64,000 nucleotides of DNA from Solea solea (Eukaryota; Chordata; Actinopteri; Pleuronectiformes; Soleidae): NCBI RefSeq assembly GCF_958295425.1, contig NC_081151.1, positions 7,514,618-7,578,617 on the forward strand, in the 5' to 3' direction. A program made the position numbers and the translations under genes. The notes under the pieces were generated by a model, which had not been told where the DNA came from, did not search any database, and saw only the letters and a program-made list of their open reading frames with translations. Positions within the stretch are counted from its first letter, which is position 1. Each line of letters opens with the position of its first letter. This document shows positions 63,401 to 64,000 of this stretch, piece after piece.

Positions 63401-63577
63401 TATGACGCCGAGAAGGGCGAGGTCAAAGGTCACGCCCTGTCGCCCGACTCGAGTCACCTACACCCGGACTACCTTGTCATGTGGTGGCAGGTGTACACCA
63501 AGTCTGTGGTGCCGCTGCTGCAGAAGGCTCACGGGGAAACACCCTTCAGTGGCGACTTTGAAGAGGAGAGCCACAAG
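56668..63577 (+). CDS. gyg1: Glycogenin-1, 5' part (first six coding exons, runs off the window)
   Basis: Self-glucosylating glycosyltransferase (GT8) that primes glycogen synthesis using UDP-glucose and Mn2+. Exons: 56668-56674 (7 nt, ATG TCA G), 60190-60325, 61319-61493, 61598-61760, 62677-62803, 63340-63577; 846 nt, 282 aa so far, all in phase. Strong match to human GYG1: [59 protein letters not shown], and [17 protein letters not shown]. The metal-binding DAD is at residues 102-104, and the autoglucosylated tyrosine falls at 195 (IYSYLP), the same numbers as in human. Exon 6 ends at the donor CACAAG|GTAGAG. The remaining exons, including the glycogen-synthase-binding C-terminus, lie beyond 64000. 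Whether it is a gyg1a or gyg1b copy is unknown. Confidence 0.95.
57371..57432. repeat. (TA)n microsatellite
   Basis: About 31 uninterrupted TA units. Confidence 0.95.
57756..57992. repeat. TTTGGTTTGTGGACAAAA family, copy 3
   Basis: Starts AGGGCTGAAACAACTT, then CAACTATTTTGATAATCGAT, CATCTTGGTTTGTGGACAAA and a degenerate tail. Same order of motifs as copies 1 and 2. Confidence 0.7.
59175..59335. repeat. Interspersed repeat (TTTAAATGCACAGTATGTGA)
   Basis: TTTAAATGCACAGTATGTGATTTCTGCCACCAGGGGCC followed by TCAGTCAAAACAGTATAAAT and TTTGGAAGCAGCGTGGGAT resembles a common fish repeat. It carries a CTCF-like CCACCAGGGGCC string. Confidence 0.5.
60444..60480. repeat. (GA)n microsatellite
   Basis: About 18 uninterrupted GA units in gyg1 intron 2. 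Confidence 0.95.
60500..61300. other. gyg1 intron 2, second half
   Basis: No exon. The 15-mer AATATTGGTAGGGAC occurs twice, at 60935-60949 and 60966-60980. Open frames 60592-60777 and 60746-60976 resemble nothing and are not called. Confidence 0.45.
61920..62035. mobile_element. hAT-like MITE fragment (…GGAAACACTG end)
   Basis: Contains GAATCAGGTGTGTTGGAGCAGGG, CTAAAACATGCAGGGCAGCG and CCCCGAGGACCGGGGTCAGGAAACACTG, the right half of a repeat I recall as very common in teleosts with CAGTGTTTCCC ends. The left end is missing or degenerate. Confidence 0.6.
62865..63000. repeat. Repeat with CCTAACCCTAACC units in gyg1 intron 5
   Basis: ATGCACTCCATTGCCCATTACCCTAACC ... GAACTAAATGCCTAACCCTAACCC reads, in reverse, like the repeat at 7205-7340 (GGTTAGGGTTAGGCATTTAG). 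Same family, opposite orientation. Confidence 0.6.
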
Positions 63578-64000
63578 GTAGAGTCAGCGGTTTTTGGTGT
63601 TTGAGTGTGTGAGAAAACGACGAGTGTTCACTTTGAGGTGTGGCGGATTGGATGTGCATGTGTTTATCTGTTGTGACATGTTGCGTAATTGTCACCTCCT
63701 GAGTTATTTCGAAACATCTCGTCAGTGAGTGAACCCGTCATTTTCCTGGCAGGTATTTCAAAATCTGGTGTGTAATGTTGGTATGCAGCGAGCATGCAGT
63801 TAAAGCACCGCATATTGTAGAGTTTTTAAGTCGTTTTTTTCACATAAAAATGCTGGAAAGCTTTAGTTTAGTCTTCGTGGCAACAAGTAAAAGTCCATTG
63901 CGTTCAAATGCCTCTGCAGCAGCTGCTTGCTTATAGTTGGAAGTTCTAGGCAGGAAGTCGCTCTGGTGTCTGACTAATTTTCACTGGAAATGACACAACT
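63578..64000 (+). other. gyg1 intron 6 (start), to window edge
   Basis: No further exon is visible before the window ends. Confidence 0.5.

Overview
This is a vertebrate nuclear window, almost certainly from a ray-finned (teleost) fish. The genes are split into many short exons with GT/AG borders. Introns are compact, CA/GT microsatellites are frequent, and several short interspersed repeats have the look of common teleost families. All gene names come from recalled protein similarity and reading-frame reconstruction, not from a database search.

Layout: (1) 1-7.5 kb has no convincing gene. It holds a CpG-rich promoter-like start with two CTCF-like sites, then repeats and one nuclear-receptor DR1 motif. 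(2) 7.6-12.8 kb: slc35g2 (+), with a non-coding first exon carrying three chained uORFs and a single coding exon. (3) 14.8-16.5 kb: a two-exon PTX3-like gene (-) that stops where the pentraxin domain should start. (4) 16.7-23 kb: intergenic, repeat-rich. (5) 23.2-29.1 kb: a ten-exon endophilin-B-like gene (-) with an N-BAR domain but a low-complexity tail in place of the SH3 domain. (6) 30.56-45.77 kb: a complete atr gene (-), 48 coding exons whose lengths sum to 2606 codons plus stop. (7) 46.93-53.33 kb: complete pls1 (plastin-1, -), 15 coding exons, 634 aa. (8) 56.67 kb to the window edge: gyg1 (glycogenin-1, +), first six coding exons, truncated by the window.

The set slc35g2, atr, pls1 and gyg1 corresponds to genes on human 3q22-q24, so this is a conserved vertebrate synteny block. 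The PTX3-like and endophilin-B-like genes between slc35g2 and atr are the unexpected members. The PTX3-like, endophilin-B-like, atr and pls1 genes are all on the minus strand, with only about 1.2-1.4 kb between atr and each of its flanking genes. pls1 and gyg1 are head-to-head across about 3 kb.

The genes do not form a pathway. ATR is the replication-stress checkpoint kinase, plastin-1 bundles actin, glycogenin primes glycogen, SLC35G2 is a DMT-type membrane protein, the endophilin-B-like protein should bend membranes, and the PTX3-like protein should be secreted. For atr, pls1, the endophilin-B-like gene and the PTX3-like gene, the summed exon lengths are divisible by three and splice phases match at every junction, which is strong internal support for the models.
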